Source: Ophiura sarsii
Taxonomy: Eukaryota > Echinodermata > Ophiuroidea > Amphilepidida > Ophiuridae
Direction: 5' to 3'
NCBI GenBank assembly: GCA_035610835.1
Contig: CM069445.1
Span: 35,080,811 to 35,144,810, forward strand
DNA length: 64,000 nucleotides
Numbering within the stretch: the first letter of the stretch is position 1; each line of letters begins with the position of its first letter. Made by a program: the position numbers and the translations under genes. Positions 1-11,734 of the stretch are shown here, in pieces. The notes under the pieces are model-generated. The model made no database searches. It saw only the letters and a program-made list of their open reading frames with translations, and was not told the DNA's origin.

Positions 1-272
1 TGAAACAGGGTGTCCCAATTTTATAAAAAAGAGATTTAAAATATATTGTAGGAGAGTGCGTACGATGATACAACAGCTATATGCAATAAATGCAATTACT
101 TTTTAGTAGGATCGTCTGGGAGTCAATGCACTCAGTAATTTCTTAACATTTCTGCCCAAATTGATGTGCAGAGCAAATGCATAGGGCGTCTCGAGAGTTT
201 GTTTGTATTATTTTAAAGCTTCGTATCCCTATTTAGATAATTCGGAGTGTTATCCATCCGGCGGAAACTACC
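1..272 (+). repeat. Left arm of long inverted repeat
   Basis: It matches the reverse complement of 9378-9674 with small indels. The outer end starts TGAAACAGGGTGTCCC, a CAGGGTGTYYC-type end like that seen on mariner-like MITEs elsewhere in this window. The match may continue upstream of the window. Confidence 0.85.
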
Positions 273-815
273 TAGGAAAAGGATTCTAACAAACACACAA
301 TTAGTTTTCTCACATCCAAAAAAAACACAAACAACGAGGTGCAATTTTCACATGCTAGTTTATTTGCTACACAAAATGCGACTCTTACGCTGATTTATGA
401 AGTGAGGGCGTTTCTCGAAACCACTAGACTTGATGTGGTGGCTTAGGGGGGGGGGGGGGCGGGGGGAGGTACCGCGCCATTTTGTCCCGAAGCAATGGTC
501 ATGACGTCATATTTTGGTCGATTTTCTGAACTTTTGTATTGGATTTACGTGCAAAATATATGCCCTTGGCAGCATACTTTCCCGGGTGTGTGGGTGCACT
601 TTAAATTTCAGATGTTCTAAAATGGACGGATATCTAACCAATTTGATAAAAAAAACACGATCCACACACCCTAGAATTGCAAAAAAAGCATAAAATAAGT
701 CCACTTTTTTGTGCCTTTGAACAGAGTGGCGGCCGGGATTGTAGAATTTAACACAGTGCATTAACCCATGACCCATGATATAAATAAATTATTTGCGATG
801 AATTTTTCCAATTAG
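273..815. other. No gene seen; poly-G tract at about 447-466
   Basis: Unassigned AT-rich sequence with a G-rich run (about 447-466). I see no ORF with recognisable motifs and no clear repeat. Confidence 0.6.
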
Positions 816-895
816 CACGGTTAGTGTAGTGGATAGAAAGTCGACATGAGGAGCGAAAGGTTGTGGGTTCGAGCCCCATTAGGAGCACTTTTGTT
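816..895 (+). repeat. tRNA-like (SINE head-like) sequence with Pol III boxes
   Basis: A box A-like segment (TAGTGTAGTGG) and a near-consensus box B (GGTTCGAGCCC) are spaced as in a tRNA, and the T-arm can pair (GTGGG/CCCAT). A TTTT run just after the 3' end could act as a Pol III terminator. The 5' acceptor strand does not pair with the 3' strand TAGGAGC, so this is not an intact tRNA gene. A tRNA-derived SINE head or tRNA pseudogene fits best. Confidence 0.55.
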
Positions 896-2636
896 TTATA
901 TGCTGGATTTGCTTAGCATCATCTGTATGCTTGCCCACGCGGACGCCACACTGCTGGCGTTCACCGTATCAGTTACGCCATTTTTTTCTCTCGAAAATGT
1001 CAAAAAAAATTACCGTTCTTTTAAAAATAAGGATTATAATCAAATTACAAACACATTTTGTGCGAGAGCAACACACACATTTGGCAAAAATGGCACAATA
1101 AAAATCCGTTCGTTATAAATAAATGGACATGGTTAAATAATAAAACTATCACAATTACAGTCGTGGATCTCTGTGGCGTGCGTAGGTTGGCCATGTCGTT
1201 GGCAATCGGAAATCACGGGTTCGAATTTTCAATTTCTTTTTCTATTTTTTAAACTTGATGGTAGATTAATGTAACATCATTGTTATGTCAATTTTTATCA
1301 ATTATAAATGCCGCCCATGCGTTTATAGTTTTCTTTTTATTTATTTATCTATCATAAATGTATCCTTGATGTATTTAACTTTGTATCTAAACAATTAAAA
1401 TGCGTAAACAATTATATTATTGCTCGATAAATAGAGTGATTTAACTTAAGTTCAGTTTGATAATATGATAGCAAAACTTGTTGTAAAACCATTTTACCAG
1501 TGTGTCCAACAATTTCTCCTTTGCACACTTTGGTAATACATTCAGAGATGTCACTTTTAGCTTGTTATAGCTAGGCTCAATTATAAGCAAGTTTGCGACC
1601 GGGTTTGCGACCTCTATGATTTTAGGCTGGTAACACAATCCCACAGTGCATTTCGTTAAAACAGTGTAAATTATTTTTCCACGATACGTATCACGTGATA
1701 ACCACGATCGATTTCGCAAAATATTGCAAAATAGCGCGGTACCCCAGCCCCCCCTAGTGGTGGCTGTGTATTACAAATGTATGTTTTATATCATATTAAA
1801 CACTTTTAAATAGTAGCTGGAGGGAGAACATTCGCTGAAGTACATCCATACAAATTAAATTAGGCCTGCCGAATGAGTGATTTATAAAATGTATGGGTAA
1901 GTAGCTTTTGTTTACGGAGCTTATTTTTACCATTTGCTTGTAAACACCCTACGTGCAATCGCCTCCAAACGTGGACGTAGTAAAGAACTATCCAACCGAG
2001 AACGGTGTGTATCACATTTTAATCGACATAACGAGGACGTTTTTGTGTATAAGTTACACCTTTTTTTTACAAAATTGTATCTACCATCCGTGAACGGTAT
2101 TGGTACCTGTGACTGAGGACCTTATTTAAACGTGCTTTTAAATGCATTTTTGGTTTAATTGCAGCCCCATGCACCTACAATCTCGGCCAATATTGTTGGA
2201 ACACTTTTATACGTGTGTTTAAAAACTCCCCCTCTCCCCCTGGATCAATGTTGAAACATGATTTTTGGGTTACGGGATACTGGGAAGGGCCAACATTGCC
2301 CAGTGGGGAGGGGGGGGGGGGGGTATTAATGTTTAGGAAAGGCTTTAAGCCTTCCGTCAAAGACAGCAATGTTTTGATATTGTACATTTTGCGCAAACGG
2401 GAACGCACGAAAGGGTAATTATTACATGGATGTTCCAACTAATTATGGCCGCGATTGTAGTCTAGAACACGGTTGGCGAAAGGTCCACGATTAGATGGTT
2501 AGAATCTGTTGTGTGTCCACGGTTGCCGGTGGAAAAGCACGCTCAGACCTAATTGGATGATGCATAGTGTGTTGCCCAAAATAAAACATTAATGTACTTC
2601 ACCAAATATTTCAAAACAATTTCTTGACACGTACAA
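896..2636. other. No gene seen; isolated box B-like site and poly-G run
   Basis: Mostly unassigned AT-rich sequence. Near 1216 a GGGTTCGAATTTT box B-like site is followed by T-rich sequence, possibly a decayed tRNA-like repeat. A poly-G run lies at about 2307-2323. The short ORFs here have no recognisable motif. Confidence 0.5.
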
Positions 2637-2830
2637 ATTGGGCTATACCATTTTGATACACACACACACCCCTGGAAGACATTACCCCAATCGCCATTGG
2701 GAGGGTGCATTTCAAATGGGGTTACCTGAATGGGCGACTCCATTTAAAATCTACACTCCCTGTGTGGAAGATTAAGGTGGATGTCTTCCAGAGAGGGGTA
2801 TGGATATCAACTGGATCCGGAATAGCCCAT
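2637..2830. mobile_element. Small inverted-repeat element (MITE-like)
   Basis: Arms at 2637-2690 and 2777-2830 are imperfect inverted copies sharing GGGCTAT, TTGATA, CCCCT and CTGGAAGACAT in order. The whole unit is about 190 bp and could fold into one hairpin. There is no coding capacity, and I could not define a target duplication. Confidence 0.6.
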
Positions 2831-3099
2831 TCACTCGGTTCAAGCGCTGGTTTATTTAATAAAAATAGGTTCTAAGGGGTTTCCAGAAGTCGATGATAGG
2901 ATTTTTTCTTTATTCTAAGTGAATTTGTTGCAAGTATTATACACATTATCAATTGAGCAATGGGTTCTTGTGCCTGATATTTTATTTAGTGTTTTATTTT
3001 CTGTCTAGAGAAAATTCAACGAATCTACCATAATTCGAGTTTTAACTTTTACTGAGTGTTATATGATTTACTCGCTACATATTTAACATGTACGCATCA

Positions 3100-3632
3100 A
3101 TGGATACACTCCCATGACAGTCTACCCTGAGAGACCTCACCCAGGGTAGACTATATAGTAAGTAAAGTAAACTAATGGAACTAGCGGGTAACGCAGCACG
3201 CACTGGCGCCATTCGAAAACAACAGCGTTGCGTATTTTAAGCGAACTGGTGCGTGCTTATTAGCACGAAAAGCAAAACACGGGATACGCGGCGCATGGGA
3301 ATTTCGCTGATCCCCTGCGGGCAGACTTTACCATCCACTTTGTCGATGATCAGAATAAGGGATTTAAATCCTTCTAAATAGGCTTTTGGAATTTTTAAAA
3401 TGAAAATTTCTTTTCATGTTCTGATAATGCTCTGAAGCTTGTAGTAAAATGTAGTAAAGTGAAATTCCTGAAAAATACGAAATGACACTTGACAGCCCCC
3501 TTAAAAGCAAAATATTAGATAGTCTATTATTCATGGAATAAAGGTAAATATTATATTGCGGTTTTTCTCGTATAGTCTTCCCTGCGTGAGATCTCTCAGG
3601 GTAGACTGTCATGTGAGTATATAAATTCATTG
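3100..3632. mobile_element. 0.53 kb element with inverted ends
   Basis: The left arm (3100-3156) and right arm (3571-3632) are inverted copies containing CATGACAGTCTACCCTGAGAG. Each arm itself holds a smaller palindrome (AGTCTACCCTG facing CAGGGTAGACT in the left arm), so the ends are hairpins within an inverted repeat. There is no ORF of note. A non-autonomous DNA transposon is likely. Confidence 0.65.
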
Positions 3633-3660
3633 CTGCGTATTTATATAACCTTGATATAAG

Positions 3661-3665
<5 letters not shown>

Positions 3666-3707
<42 letters not shown>
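3666..3707. repeat. (TA)n microsatellite
   Basis: An uninterrupted run of TA dinucleotides. Confidence 0.95.
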
Positions 3708-3709
<2 letters not shown>

Positions 3710-5786
3710 TATAAGAGGATCTTTGTTCCATGTAGTCAATAAACAATATCGCATTACCGTTACATCCAAACAGGGAAAACCCCGTCCATGCCCACGTGTT
3801 CCGTTGATTGGGCCTTTCCGTTGGAACAGTTAACGTAGAAATTCATAAACTTTAGCAAATCGTTTCCAAATTTGGACCTATTCAATTTTAAACCTCACTA
3901 GAGGACCATCAGGCGACCAATTACAGTAATGATCCCGTTCGTCTTGTTGTGAGATAGATTAACCCTAAGCTTTCAACCACTCATTCATGAATTACACGCA
4001 TACCGATTGAATTTATAGCTTGGTATCGCATCAGGTGACAAATACAATGAAATCTTGGTAACTTTAGGTTTTAATCTATTTGTGTACGTTTCAACATAAT
4101 CGAATAAGGAGGGATTTGAACAATGAACCACATATTCACTGACATAAGACGTCGCTAAGTATAGAAACGTATGTCGCAAATACCTGGTAACTGCTACCAG
4201 AGAACAATGCAAATATTTAAATTACAACTATAGAAATATTTGCATCTGTCAAAGTTTATTTTTCATGGTTGGTTGCACGTATGGTGACGCCAAATTGGCG
4301 CCTATGACAATGGTGGTATCATACTTACATACAAGTACGTATGAGCCGAGCGGCAGCGTACTTATTACGCAGTGTGGCCTAAGTTCTGATTTCAAGACAC
4401 TGTTTTTGCCGAGACGCCGAAGCGTCGCGGCACATTAATAGAGACAAGATATCTCAGTATTCAGTGTGCTGAGCACTATTGTCGATTTTTTTTGATTGGA
4501 CGATCATTATAGCTTATACTGCGGCGTCTCAGCCAGTTTTTTAGAGACCTTGTTCAGTGCTGATTGAGCACACCATGATTATTGTCCCCTTGTTCTAACA
4601 TTAAATGAAAGCAGCACTAAATAAATAACGACTACATTATTCAAACATAATGCGGGCGGTTCTATTCCATATTTCATACAGAAACGAGTTGTAACATGTT
4701 TAACGAAAACAAGTGTTGAAAATTAGAGCGTGTAAACAATATACAATGCATAATGAAATCATCCTTGGAAATCGTTTGCTGAAATTAGACAACAAGACAG
4801 CGAGCCAAATAACGTTTAATTTGTTAAAGTCATGATGTTTTTGGCTCTATTATTGCGTTAAATATCATTAGACAAACTAGACGAACACTTGGCTATAGAT
4901 AGAGAACCACCCAAAACGGTGACGGGTCATGAATATACAATGAATTATTTATCACGTTATTGAATAATATTCTTTTATTCGAGTGTCCCCTCCTCTCGCA
5001 AGAGGGCAGTATTGAACTCGGTTCTTACTTATATCCCTGACTTATATGTCCTATAAAGAATCACCTTTTCTACACGTACACGACAACATTGACTATAAAG
5101 ATGAGGTTGCGTCACATTTGTTGTCCCCTCACGCAGTCGAAACGCCACTTAGCCGAATAACCGTTAAAAGGTCAATTATTACCGAAACGAACTTCGCAAT
5201 TATGAACCGCGCACTTTCAGTACTAAAAAACTCCCGCAGAATCTGAACTATCATTTTCAAGAGTGATCTTGAGGTCAAATTTAAGTCTTTTTGGAGATTA
5301 ATGTCTTGAAATATTCCTAATAATAGAATCTGTCTTACAAACTTATTAAAACCAGTCTCTGACATTTACAAGCAGAGTATTTTACATGGGAAGTTTGCAA
5401 TTTTGTCGATATCGAAAGTGAAATGTTGCAAAAGTAGCGTTACCTTGATCTGACAAACAGCTGTTTTAAACAGCGAAATTACAAAATTGTCACATATTCA
5501 GATAAATGAGGGTTTCAGTCATTATTATTTCCTAAATCGATTTTATGACGTGACCATTTAAGTATATAAAAAGAGATTGTAAGAGCCATTGGCATTTTGT
5601 CCATTGTCCATTCATATGCGATTGCATTATATTTTATGTTTGTGCGGATTGCAGGCCATGTGCATAGGAGGAACATCTTTCGAGGGAAATCTTTTTCAAC
5701 TTATGAGCTAAATAACTGTGATATCCTTTTTATCTAACAGAATAAATGAGGTTTTTGCATCATGTGGCTCTAGAAACAGAATTGAC
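3710..5786. other. No gene seen
   Basis: Unassigned AT-rich sequence. The only structure noted is a short hairpin at 4208-4243 (GCAAATATTT facing AAATATTTGC). No ORF carries a recognisable motif. Confidence 0.5.
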
Positions 5787-5818
5787 GAAGTGTTTAAATC
5801 TCACGGGTATAATTAGTT

Positions 5819-5894
5819 CCCTTTGATAGCTCAGATGGTAAAGCGTTCGCTTGGAGAACGGGAGGTCCGGGGTTCGAAATCGATCCTTCTGCTC
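5819..5894 (+). repeat. tRNA-like sequence, left arm
   Basis: Box A is TAGCTCAGATGG and box B is GGTTCGAAATC. An anticodon-type stem CGTTC/GAACG closes a seven-base loop. The T-stem is poorly paired, so a functional tRNA is unlikely. It is inverted relative to the copy at 6363-6440. Confidence 0.65.
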
Positions 5895-6362
5895 TGCACG
5901 ATGTTATATATGATTTTTTGTGTGATTTATTTATGAATGTTTGGTTCATTTCCTTTTCATAAGTTAACAGATCCCCACCATTTTAGTATAAATAATCCCA
6001 AAGCAACAAACAAACCTCGGCATAGTGCTCGGGATCAGAGACTTTAAAGTTGTATTGTAGGCCTATTTCCTGGTATGAAAGACGCGACGTAATAAACACA
6101 AGGACGGCCCATGATGTGCCGTTTTGAAGATAGTTTTCATGACAATGTCTTGCTGCATTTACGCCTGATTTTCCTCATTATGCGTATGTGTCTTTTGAAA
6201 CTAATATTTGAGTGGGTGAAGTGATAACTTGAGCACAATTGCACCCAGACGAAATATCGAGTAAGAGACATGGTCATCATAAATCATCATGTGACAATCA
6301 TAAATAAATTAAGAACCCAACAAAATTGATTTTGACGAGAGAAAAAATATCCGTGACATTGT

Positions 6363-6440
6363 GCAGAGCGAAAGGATCGAACCCCCAGACCTCTCGTTCT
6401 TCAAGCAAACGCTTTACCATCTGCGCTATCAAGGGAAACT
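6363..6440 (-). repeat. tRNA-like sequence, right arm
   Basis: Read on the minus strand it has TAGCGCAGATGG as box A and GGTTCGATCC as box B. The anticodon-type stem is CGTTT/GAACG. It is about 85% similar by eye to the 5819 copy, with the same flanks. Confidence 0.65.
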
Positions 6441-6470
6441 AGTTTTAACCGGGAGATTCAACACTTTATT

Positions 6471-7330
6471 GTCAAGTGCCAAATTTTGATCACCACATTT
6501 GAGCTTCAAATCGGGCTTCAAAATGATGCGGCAAAAATCGTCTTAACTATTACTATTTCAAACACGAAGGATATCAAACATCTCATTATAATGCGCCACT
6601 GTATAGATGGATTTTTTACGACGTTGTAAAATAAGGGATTTACGGACGTTTTCATCTAAAATTGGCTACCATTTCTTCCAGTTCATGTCAGTTTTTACGC
6701 CGATGCAGTAGCATGAAATATCACATTTCGGGATGTTGGTGACTGAATATATTGATTCGATAAAACAGTATGAAGTAATATAGATGTATGCGTCATTGTA
6801 GGTTAGTGGGTAAACGATCAGCGATCTACTTTTGTATATATTTCGTCCTAAATAAGTGTTAGTTATCGAATAAATTTGAATTTTTCGTGTTTACGTTAGG
6901 ACGCCCTCGTACCTAATAATTTGGGGTCAAATCGAAGTGGCGTTTCGACTCCTATGAGTATGAAACAGCGTTTCCACAAAAGTGAGACACAGATTGCATT
7001 GATAAAGTCCCCTCTACCTATTGGCATTGTATTAGACTTGGTTAAAGACCACGTCACAGGACGTCTACATTTACCGTCGAACTAAATGTCAATACAGTAA
7101 TCCGGCCTCGTTCGAATCTACGATATTTTGGGTGCTACCCCTCCCTTACCCCGACATAATATCGGATTCTGGATAATGGTTCAGATAAAATAAGTCATTT
7201 TTGTTGTTGTCAAACCAGAATACGGCGAATGTGTGTGCGTCCTCCGAAACACCCGGGAATTATTACACTATTGACCATTCATCCCATGAATACATTTATC
7301 GCACACTGGATCCACGTGTATAATGTCTGA
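6471..7330. other. No gene seen
   Basis: AT-rich sequence without recognisable ORF, repeat or RNA motif. Confidence 0.5.
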
Positions 7331-7613
7331 CAGTGGCGGAGCCATTGGAGGGGAGGGGTGGGGCAGGGGGCCATTGTCCCCACCTTAAAATTACCCCGTC
7401 GGTACACAACGCATGCCGTCGCTACATTCGTCACCACATCTACCCCCCCCCCCCCGCCCCCCCCCCCGCCCCCCCCCCCCCACACTTATCAAGTTTCTTG
7501 AGCTGACTGGTAAAAAAATGGCAACCTTAAACTATATTTTATATCATGCCTTTCGACTGTACAACTATGTCATGCCCCACCCCATCTGTTTCAAAAAGCT
7601 GGCTACGCCACTG
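7331..7613. mobile_element. hAT-like non-autonomous element with poly-C core
   Basis: The left end CAGTGGCGGAGCCA and the right end TGGCTACGCCACTG are near-perfect inverted repeats of a type common in hAT-like elements. The flanking octamers (ATGTCTGA and CTGTCGGG) agree at 5 of 8 positions, consistent with a decayed 8-bp target duplication. The interior has a long poly-C run (about 7443-7481) interrupted by single G bases. No transposase is present. Confidence 0.65.
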
Positions 7614-9141
7614 CTGTCGGGTTCAGTGGTCAAATCTTCTTTATGTTGATAATATTGCTATATTCAATTCTTTGTTCACGGGTTCGAATCTCTATAATAT
7701 CAAATAAACATGACATTTTAAATTATAAAATATTGATATTTGGTATTTTAATTTTCGTCAGTTGATCATCCATTATTTTGATCAATCCGTATCATAGGTG
7801 AAAGCCTGGTCTCAAAGACCATTGGATGGAAACACATTGTGTGAATTGGCGTTTTTATCATGATAATTCCCCCATAAAAAGCTATTTAAATATATTTCAT
7901 TTTAGTAACGGTAAAATATTTAGTTTTCGGTATTTATAATTACTGACATCTTCACAATTTCGGTTGTTTATAGAAGCCCTGGTTAGCAGCGATTAATATA
8001 CTCGTAATATAAGGGGCAAGTCCTACAATCATCGCACCAATCTTAAAAAGTTCGTCCCTCAATATGCAAAAAAATGGAATTCACGCCATAACAGGATCAT
8101 AAGGTGTTCCCGTGAGCCTATATCATTAGCCTAATCAATTATGAAAACAATAATTAAATTTATTATGATTTCACACCACTAAATGGTTTCCCTATACGTT
8201 TACATGGGGTGTTACAAAAAGCTCATTCTCTCGCTTATAAAGCGACTGGATTTTTCAACGTGACATTTTCCTAATGTCATGATATCTTTGATAATTTAAT
8301 CACATCATTTATATATGGTAACCCTAAAAGTTACGGGGAATGAGCTCCCTGAGTTGGACAACTGGTGTAGCGCCCTCATTTATCAGAAAAAGTTGAGAAA
8401 TGTTGCCAAAACATTTACAGTCAAAATTCATCCAAAAAACCTACAAAAAATATTTCTTTTAGCACTGTGGTATTAGTAATAGTCCTAAAATCAGGATTAA
8501 ATTACAACTTTTATCATTAGGGAGCCATAAGTGCCTTTCTTGATTACTTAACATTAATATTGGGCCACGGGTTCCTGCGTGACCAAACAAGTTTGATTGT
8601 CGTCTGCAATGACTGAAATTATTTAGTGGTGTGGAATCTTAAGGAATGGCAAAGTTACGTCATCACCTATGGGAGAAAATGGATATCCTTTCCTATTTAT
8701 TGCACAATGTGTATGGTCGATGTTAAAACCTGCCAATTATGTTGAAATTCGCAAGAAAATATCCAAACGCCTCTCCAATATTAGGGCGGATTTTCACAAT
8801 CATGCACAAGCAAACGAACAAATGTACGTACGACAACACCACCAATCCCCCAACCATCCCCAACCCCAAAAACAACAATGCACACAAAAAAAGAAGAAAA
8901 GAAAAAGAAGCAAACAAACAAACAGGACACTTGGAAAATAAAGAATAACAATGTGCGAGATCAAAATATACAAAAACCGAAAATGCGGAAATATTTTCGA
9001 TAAATGAATTCTTGGTTTTAGAAGGAAAAACTAAATGTTTTAATAACTGTTGAAAGAATATGTCCGACCCTCCCTTAACGTTCGTATGCTATCTCCATAT
9101 ATTTTTAAACGAGTAGGCCTACACTATACCGTCAACACACG
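7614..9141. other. No gene seen; isolated box B near 7680
   Basis: A box B-like GGGTTCGAATCTC lies at about 7680-7692 with no convincing box A. The short overlapping ORFs near 8.7-8.95 kb come from a CA/AAG-rich stretch and show no protein motif. Confidence 0.5.
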
Positions 9142-9215
9142 ATATCCCGGTGGTTGCGTCAGGCGACTCTTACGCAGGAGACCCGAGTTCGAATCTCAGA
9201 ATAACCACATTCATA
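9142..9215 (+). repeat. tRNA-like sequence
   Basis: The body is bounded by GTGGTT and AACCAC, which can pair as an acceptor stem. It contains a box B-like GAGTTCGAATCTC and a five-base stem CTCTT/AGGAG in the anticodon position with a loop of only four bases. Box A is weak. This is probably a tRNA-derived repeat rather than a working tRNA gene. Confidence 0.5.
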
Positions 9216-9331
9216 AGTGTTGCTTTTTTATAAACTGGTTTCAAACTGACACGTTGATGCAGAGATACCGTTAACAGTTCTCCTCGCCTGAAGCGATCCG
9301 CGACCGCTCTGTCGCCGGAAAAAACAAAGGA

Positions 9332-9360
9332 AAGTCCCCTCATCTAGAATGAGGGGACTC
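9332..9360. repeat. Short perfect hairpin
   Basis: AGTCCCCTCAT and ATGAGGGGACT form an 11-bp stem around a short loop, just inside the right long inverted-repeat arm. It is absent from the left arm. It is too short to assign a function. Confidence 0.7.
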
Positions 9361-9377
9361 AGAAGACACCAAGACAC

Positions 9378-9674
9378 GTAGTTACCGCCGGAAGGATAAA
9401 ACTCCAAATTATCTTAATAGAAATACGAACCTTTAAAATGATACAAACACTTTCGAGACGCCCTATGCATTTACTCTGAACATCAGTTTAGCCAGAAATG
9501 TTTAGAAACTAAAATGTCAACGAAACCTCGTTCCATGTTACTGAATGCATTGACTCCCAGGCAATCCTACCAAATTGCACTTCGCCTATTCCACATAACT
9601 ATTGTATCATCGTACGCACTCTTTAACAATATATTTTCAATCTCTTTTGTTTGAGATTGGGACACCCTGTTTCA
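9378..9674 (-). repeat. Right arm of long inverted repeat
   Basis: Reverse complement of 1-272 with scattered substitutions and indels. It ends in GGGACACCCTGTTTCA at 9674. Confidence 0.85.
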
Positions 9675-10039
9675 GTAAAGCCTAGATAAACTACGTTAGA
9701 ATATTAATCGCATTCAAATATTTCCATCATGCTAAAAGTATTATGTTAGCTTTCCGGCTTGCATTGGGTCCTTGTAGTCTGTATGCAAAGGATTTGGTTA
9801 CTTTCTAACGTCACTGGCATCGCGAGATTTGAGGATTATTTTAAGTCATTTGTATTATCAGTGAGTATGTTTCGCGGTGCGGGGAGATTTTGTTCAAAGT
9901 TAAATAAGCTCATAGAAAATCTACGGAAAATGTATTATTATTTTTAGGGTTATAACCAAGGTCGATGTACGCGCATCCATTGCTTTTCATTGTGTCCGAA
10001 AATCGGGTTACGATTATGAATATAAAAACGCACGTGTCT

Positions 10040-10700
10040 TTAAAGCTTCTTCTGGTTGGTCAAAGGTCGTGTTGATGCCTTACGACTTGACATTATTTCC
10101 GATTCTAATTCTCCAGACAGTTTTTTGAAATCTTATATTTTCAACCTCTAGGTTTGACCGTCTAGTATTATTGATGTTATACCTCGACTGTATTATCTAG
10201 TCTCTCATGCACTGATTTTCAACCGCATCATCCAAATGTATCGACTCGACTATTTGTTCTCCCCCCATCTCGAACAGCTATTGAGAAGCACAGATAAAAC
10301 AGTTGCTATATTACGAAAAGGGACACTTGTTTCTGGAGCTTCTTCTGTTTAGTCAAATGTCAAGTTGATGCGTTACGATGTGGTATTGTTGGTCAGCCAA
10401 TGTTCGCAGATAGTTTACGTGAAGTCTTGTATTTTCCTCCTCAAGTTTTGGCCCTCTATATTTTATTTGACCATCACGAGACAGTGACGTAACTGCGTAT
10501 TCTACTAATTGCAGCATATAATGCGCGCGCCTACTCGAGGTGCTGGCGTATACACACAAGCGTTGAAAGACGGAAGACACATGATACGCGTGCGTAAAAT
10601 CTGCGCCTGTTAAGTTACGTAACTGTCCAGAAGAAACCAAATAGAGTACAGTATAATGTTAATATTTTCAACCTCTCATTTGTATTTTGGTCTCTACCAG
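10040..10700 (+). repeat. Diverged tandem repeats of about 290 bp
   Basis: Segments at about 10045-10165 and 10335-10455 align along their length. Shared landmarks are GCTTCTTCTG, GGTCAAA/AGTCAAA, GTTGATGC and TTACGA, then TTGTATTTT/TTATATTTT near the end. A third partial copy near 10630-10700 repeats the ATATTTTCAACCTCT segment. No function is evident. Confidence 0.55.
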
Positions 10701-10815
10701 CTTGTTTATAACTATTACTCAATGCAGTTGATAGATATAATTGATTAACCTCTTTATTTATGAGCTGTGCCAGTTTTTTATCATCGTATTTTGTATTTGC
10801 AGCTGCTCCACCGCA

Positions 10816-11020
10816 TTAAAGGCATATTATGTGATCTTTTCCAGAGAGCGCCCTCAGTCTGTTCATGATTTCTTTGAAGTTATTAAGAATCGTATCGCCC
10901 TGTAACTTGGAATGTATGAACGATTTATGATCAGAAATGTAAATCTGCAAGAAAATATGTTTACCATTTTGTTTTCGATGTTAAGGGCGTTCCCTGAAAG
11001 ATCACATGATATACCTTTAA
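10816..11020. mobile_element. piggyBac-like MITE with TTAA ends
   Basis: The unit is bounded by TTAA at 10816-10819 and 11017-11020. Its ends are inverted: TTAAAGGCATATTATGTGATC on the left and, on the minus strand, TTAAAGGTATATCATGTGATC on the right. GAGNGCGCCCTC-type subterminal sequence follows. A TTAA duplication is the hallmark of piggyBac transposons. A longer palindromic relative lies at 55404-55784; this copy has lost most of one arm. Confidence 0.75.
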
Positions 11021-11104
11021 CCATGTGTTTTGTATATATTTTGTTATCATGCATGTGTTATATAAATTCTTAACCATGTATACTAGGTAATGTGTATTTT
11101 GTGA

Positions 11105-11200
11105 GGTTTTTTTGTGAAGCGCTTCGAGTTGTTTGTAAGGCGCTATATAAGCATAGTTTTATTATTATTATAATAATAATAATAATTATTATTATTATTA
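11105..11200 (+). repeat. LINE/SINE 3' tail with (ATT)n
   Basis: GAAGCGCTTCGAG, GGCGCTATATAA and a (TTA/TAA)n microsatellite follow each other. This is the conserved 3' end of CR1/L2-type LINEs and SINEs that borrow their machinery. No coding part is attached. Confidence 0.7.
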
Positions 11201-11402
11201 ACCATTATAATTTCAGATAACCAATTAATTCTGAATTTAATACCGCACGAAACAATACCACCTGCTCTTTGCCATTTGACCAACTGCAACCATGCCATCT
11301 ACAGAACACGAAACGGATTCTGTGCGATGGTCATTTCACATTTTCTCCAGATTTGATATAAAGCATTGGTTTTCAAGGCGACAAAAGTATACTGATCTAT
11401 TA

Positions 11403-11650
11403 GGCCGGGACCCCAAAAGGTTTAATCAGCTGAGAAGGTAAAAAAGGTTTAATGATCTGAATAGTTTAGTTGGGTGACAATTTTTACATTTTGACACTTA
11501 TATGACCTTTGACCTTCGATAGCGGCCATCCGTACAGGATGCGACACGGCAGCAATACAAAATATTGACTCTTGGCACCCAACTAAACAAATCAGATCAT
11601 CAAACCTTTTGTACCTTCTCAGTTGATTAAACCTTCTTGGCTCCCTGACT
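11403..11650. mobile_element. MITE with ~75 bp terminal inverted repeats
   Basis: The left arm (GGTTTAATCAGCTGAGAAGG...TTTAGTTGGGTG) and the reverse complement of the right arm (GGTTTAATCAACTGAGAAGG...TTTAGTTGGGTG) match over about 75 bases. Total length is about 250 bp. There is no coding capacity. Confidence 0.75.
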
Positions 11651-11734
11651 ATGTATGTAGCAGGTAACTCTGTTCTTGACTTTCTCCAAGCAAGAGATTT
11701 ATTAACAATCATCACTTCTCTTTACAGCATCTTG

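Larger units (their letters stand above)
5787..6470. mobile_element. 0.68 kb element with tRNA-like inverted ends
   Basis: The left end (from AAGTGTTTAAATCTC) and the reverse complement of the right end (AAGTGTTGAATCTC) match for over 100 bases. The matched segment includes a complete tRNA-like body in each arm and the shared 3' flank GCTCTGCAC. The two tRNA-like bodies therefore face each other across ~480 bp. This could be a DNA element that captured a tRNA-like sequence in its ends, or two SINE copies inserted head to head. Confidence 0.65.
1..9674. mobile_element. 9.7 kb interval bounded by long inverted repeats
   Basis: The first ~272 bases and the last ~297 bases are inverted copies of each other. 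Shared landmarks in the same order are the outer end TGAAACAGGGTGTCCCAA, GTGCGTACGATGATACAA, GGGAGTCAATGCA, TGCATAGGGCGTCTCGA and CCGGCGG. The interior has no credible ORF but contains tRNA-like Pol III boxes (about 816, 5820, 6400, 9142) and nested inverted-repeat elements. It could be one very large non-autonomous DNA transposon, or two copies of a ~290 bp repeat that landed in opposite orientation. A target duplication cannot be checked because the left end coincides with the window edge. Confidence 0.5.

Noticed and set aside
5819..5894. Functional tRNA gene
   Set aside because: Box A and box B are good but the T-stem and acceptor pairing fail, and an inverted twin exists at 6363-6440; better explained as a mobile repeat.
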